Source: Numida meleagris
Taxonomy: Eukaryota; Chordata; Aves; Galliformes; Numididae
Length of the DNA stretch: 64,000 bases
Direction: 5' to 3'
Assembly (NCBI RefSeq): GCF_002078875.1
Contig: NC_034424.1
Span: 4,224,018-4,288,017, forward strand
Positions within the stretch are counted from its first letter, which is position 1. Each line of letters starts with the position of its first letter. The notes below the pieces were generated by a model, which did not search any database, was not told where the DNA came from, and was given only the letters and a program-made list of their open reading frames with translations. Of the stretch, positions 61,493 to 64,000 are shown one piece after another. Position numbers and translations under genes: made by a program.

Positions 61493-63297
61493 CCTTGAGC
61501 TCCCCATCTGTATGCCACATCAACCCGCCGCCTCTCTGCTCACAACTTGCCTTTGTGTGGAATTATTCTGAAATGTTTAAATCAGAACAATTATTCCTGA
61601 ATAGCTCTCTCTGTGAGCACTTATTCTATAATAAGAGCGCTGCGTACCGGTTTAGTTTAATCTACTTGAAAGTGATCTAAACCAAACAGGAGTAAGGCAT
61701 GCCACCTGCAAGAGAAAAGACGCCGCAACATTTAAATTCACAGCCCATCTTTTGGGTTTTTTTAAGCACAAAATACCATTTCTGGGTCACAGAGGCTTCT
61801 GAAGAGCAAAGTGGAAGCTGGAGGGTTGCAGCAGGGGAAGGATTACTCTGTAAATATCCTGCTGGATGCACCTTTGTTAAGAGAGGATATGTTGATGGGA
61901 ACCTTGGGTCTGACCCCAAACAGCCGTTCCATGGTTATCTGAATTAATTCCTATGTGTATACACGCTTTGATGCAAGTGCTGTCTTTGCTTTGGGAGCGT
62001 GCAGCTCCTAACCCAGCAGTTCCCAGTGCACAGAGGGGGTTAACGAGTCAGAAGCATCATGGAGCAAGGGCAGAATCAGGACTGTACTCCAGCATCCCAC
62101 CACAAAACCTCCAAGTTTCCATTTCTAACCTCTGAATAATATTACCCCTCAATGGAAGAAAACTGAAGGAAATGGACTATCGAAACACTGCTGGTTAAAT
62201 ATTCCTTCTGCACTGCAAACTGTTGCTTACAGCTAGTATTTTTTGGGTAATGATCTGCTTTTAGATTTTCCCTGAGATGTATATTCCATCTCTTTGACAC
62301 TGTCTCAGCCTTATCTCTGCTCATTTTTCCCTCTGTCCTTAAATCTCTTTCTTTACCTTTAAAAGCGCTCTTTCCCCAGCAGTTGCAGACGCATTGCTGT
62401 GCTCTTAGCATGCAGCTGAGCAGCTCTGGAGGCAGAGGAGATGCTTGTGGTGCTCTCTGTACTCATATGCAGATGATGCTGACCCCCAGGACCACCAAGA
62501 GCAAAGAGACTTATCCAAAAAAAGTGACATCAAAAAGATGGATTTCGTTTTCTTGGGCTCAGCAGGGTGCAATCACTGATGAGTTTCTCACCAGTGATTA
62601 AAGTTGTTGCATTTCAGTGGGATGTACACAACCACCTTCCCCAGTGGGCAAGGTGCTCCTGGCCAGACTTTACCTGCTTCGGGTTGGCATGTAGCTTAAC
62701 CCTTTGGGGAACTGTAGGACAGACATTTCAGCTGGAAGGAGTTAAGTGCCCTCTCCTGCAACCCCAAATCTGCCTTGATTCCCTAGTGAGGCCAGTGGGA
62801 GTGCGGATTGCAGCAGGGAAAATGGGATGGAAATGGAGCAGGCTGGAAATGTGCAGGAGAAATGCTGGATATGCATGTACATAGCAGGAGACTTGGTGTG
62901 TTAGGAGTGGTCTGCCTGCACTGAGCTTGCTGCAGCTACAGGGAGGGGAACAATTAAGAAGTGTATGGAAAGCACAAAGTGACTTCGCAATGCTTCTGCA
63001 GCAGTCTTTACCAGAGGGGAATGCAAAGATACTGGGAGGTTGTATGAGTAGAATAAAAGCTGTTCTGTCATAAGTGATATTGGAATTAACAAATAAACTT
63101 AAAAGCAGCAAATAGTCAAAGCAATAGGGAGATGCTGGCAATTACAGAGCACAGATTTTAATGTGGGACAGGGCCAAAATACAAGGTGCAAGACAAGCCA
63201 TGCTGCTCAGAGAGCTCAGATGCTGCTTCACCACCAGCATCCAGCCCTGCCCCATCTCTAGCATCTCCTCCCCCCATTCCATACCACCCTCCTTCAG
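61493..63297. other. Unique non-coding DNA
   Basis: No gene or interspersed repeat is recognised. It ends in a C-rich pyrimidine tract (63231-63297) that forms a strong acceptor-like site. Confidence 0.45.
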
Positions 63298-63351
63298 TCA
63301 CCCATTCATATGGGCTCTGACTTCTGCCTATAGTGCTTGCTGATGGCATTG
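63298..63351 (+). ncRNA. Candidate non-coding exon, 54 nt
   Basis: An unusually strong C/T-rich tract closes with CCTTCAG, and 54 bases later comes a consensus donor (GGCATTG then GTAAGT). All three frames contain a stop, so if spliced it would be a non-coding or untranslated exon. The next exon-like segment starts only 67 bases downstream, near the lower limit for a vertebrate intron, so the two may be alternatives. Confidence 0.17.
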
Positions 63352-63418
63352 GTAAGTCTTGACAAGAGTTTCATTCCAAGCCTTTGCATGTCCTGATGCT
63401 CGCATCCTCTTGCCTCAG

Positions 63419-63552
63419 TTTCCCTGGATGGGCACAGCACCAGGCTGGCTTCTGCTCTGAGCAGGGCACAGGACATGGTCACTGCTCAGGGATGAATGAG
63501 GTGTAAGAATGTTCAGACATACCCTGGCATCCCACTGCTCTGACCCTACAAG
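63419..63552 (+). ncRNA. Candidate non-coding exon, 134 nt
   Basis: The segment follows a good acceptor (CATCCTCTTGCCTCAG) and ends with a consensus donor (CTACAAG then GTGAGT). Stops in all frames argue against coding. Together with 63298-63351 it could belong to a long non-coding RNA or the 5' UTR of a gene beyond the right edge. No AATAAA-type end lies between here and the window end. Confidence 0.17.
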
Positions 63553-64000
63553 GTGAGTGCCCTGTCCCTGTCTGTGCCGTGGGTGACAGAACCTGGAACG
63601 CTGAAGCCCCACAGAGGTGCTGGTGTAAAGCGATGCCCAGCTTTGTGCTGATGCTCCATAAAGACAAAATATTCTGCCCAGATGCAATGCATGTGCTTGA
63701 GAAAACACATCCCCAAGGACAGCTTCAGCAGGGCCACGGCCTTCCCTGTCTGCCTTCCCATCACGGTGTTACCTGGGAGTTAGAATGAAGTTCTGCAGGA
63801 CACGTGCCAGCTTCCCATGACCGAGTCTATAAAGAATGGCAAACGTTTCCCCCGTGCTTGTGTTTCCTGGGAAGGGTATGTTAATACAGCCTGTCTTTAT
63901 TATCCTATCTGAAAAGATATTTCATTTTACCAGCTTTTACTACACAATCTCAATAACTGGAACTTGTTTAAAGGCTCACTGCTCCAGGAAAATGCATTAC
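63553..64000. other. Unique non-coding DNA to window end
   Basis: Nothing is recognised. If the exon candidate at 63419-63552 is real, this is the start of its downstream intron. Confidence 0.4.

Noticed and set aside
1..64000. Bacterial or viral features: operons, CRISPR arrays, phage or endogenous retroviral genes
   Set aside because: No ribosome-binding-site/ORF arrangement, regularly spaced repeats, LTR pairs or retroviral domain signatures were seen. The CR1 content places the DNA in a bird genome.

Overview
This window looks like avian nuclear DNA, most likely galliform, and no confidently recognisable protein-coding gene lies in it. The organism call rests on the repeats. There are fourteen 5'-truncated CR1 LINE copies ending in the diagnostic ATTCTRTG-type tail, and no Alu, B1/B2 or L1 was recognised. 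Repeat density is low and base composition is AT-leaning, with no CpG island. There is no operon structure, ribosome binding site, tRNA, rRNA or CRISPR array, and open reading frames are short and contradictory between strands. I read it as intronic or intergenic sequence. None of the translated stretches matches a family I know, apart from degraded reverse-transcriptase C-termini inside CR1 copies.

Layout. 1-11.6 kb: mostly unique sequence with two degraded CR1 3' ends, one long T tract, and two weak coding-exon candidates (1771-1882 on +; 3204-3276 on -, shaped like a signal-peptide first exon). 11.6-17.8 kb: three better-preserved CR1 copies, a GTT microsatellite, a 17-bp perfect tandem duplication, and a 13-nt microexon-like AG/GT pair at 13051-13063. 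18.05-19.2 kb: the most structured interval. It has an 11-bp perfect inverted repeat beside a homeodomain-like AT cluster, a TATA-like box, an exon ending in an ideal donor, a 601-bp intron carrying a CR1 tail, a good acceptor, and a terminal exon with two AATAAA signals. Together these make a candidate short two-exon, probably non-coding transcript with its own promoter. 19.2-34.4 kb: unique sequence with a young and an ancient CR1 close together (26.4-27.6 kb) and a CR1 3' end at 29.1 kb. 34.4-47.5 kb: four CR1 pieces, a 22-A tract, AT-rich islands that resemble conserved non-coding elements, and a 21-bp perfect repeat shared between 41.3 and 43.1 kb. 47.5-64 kb: almost repeat-free except for one CR1 tail at 61.4 kb, ending in two closely spaced non-coding exon-like segments (63298-63351 and 63419-63552).

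Nothing here shows a set of genes working together. The only functional model the sequence suggests is local: the 18 kb promoter plus two-exon transcript, with scattered homeodomain/E-box/AP-1 islands as possible enhancers. All exon calls are by eye from splice signals. AG/GT pairs around short open frames are common by chance in 64 kb, so apart from the CR1 copies and simple repeats, confidence is low.
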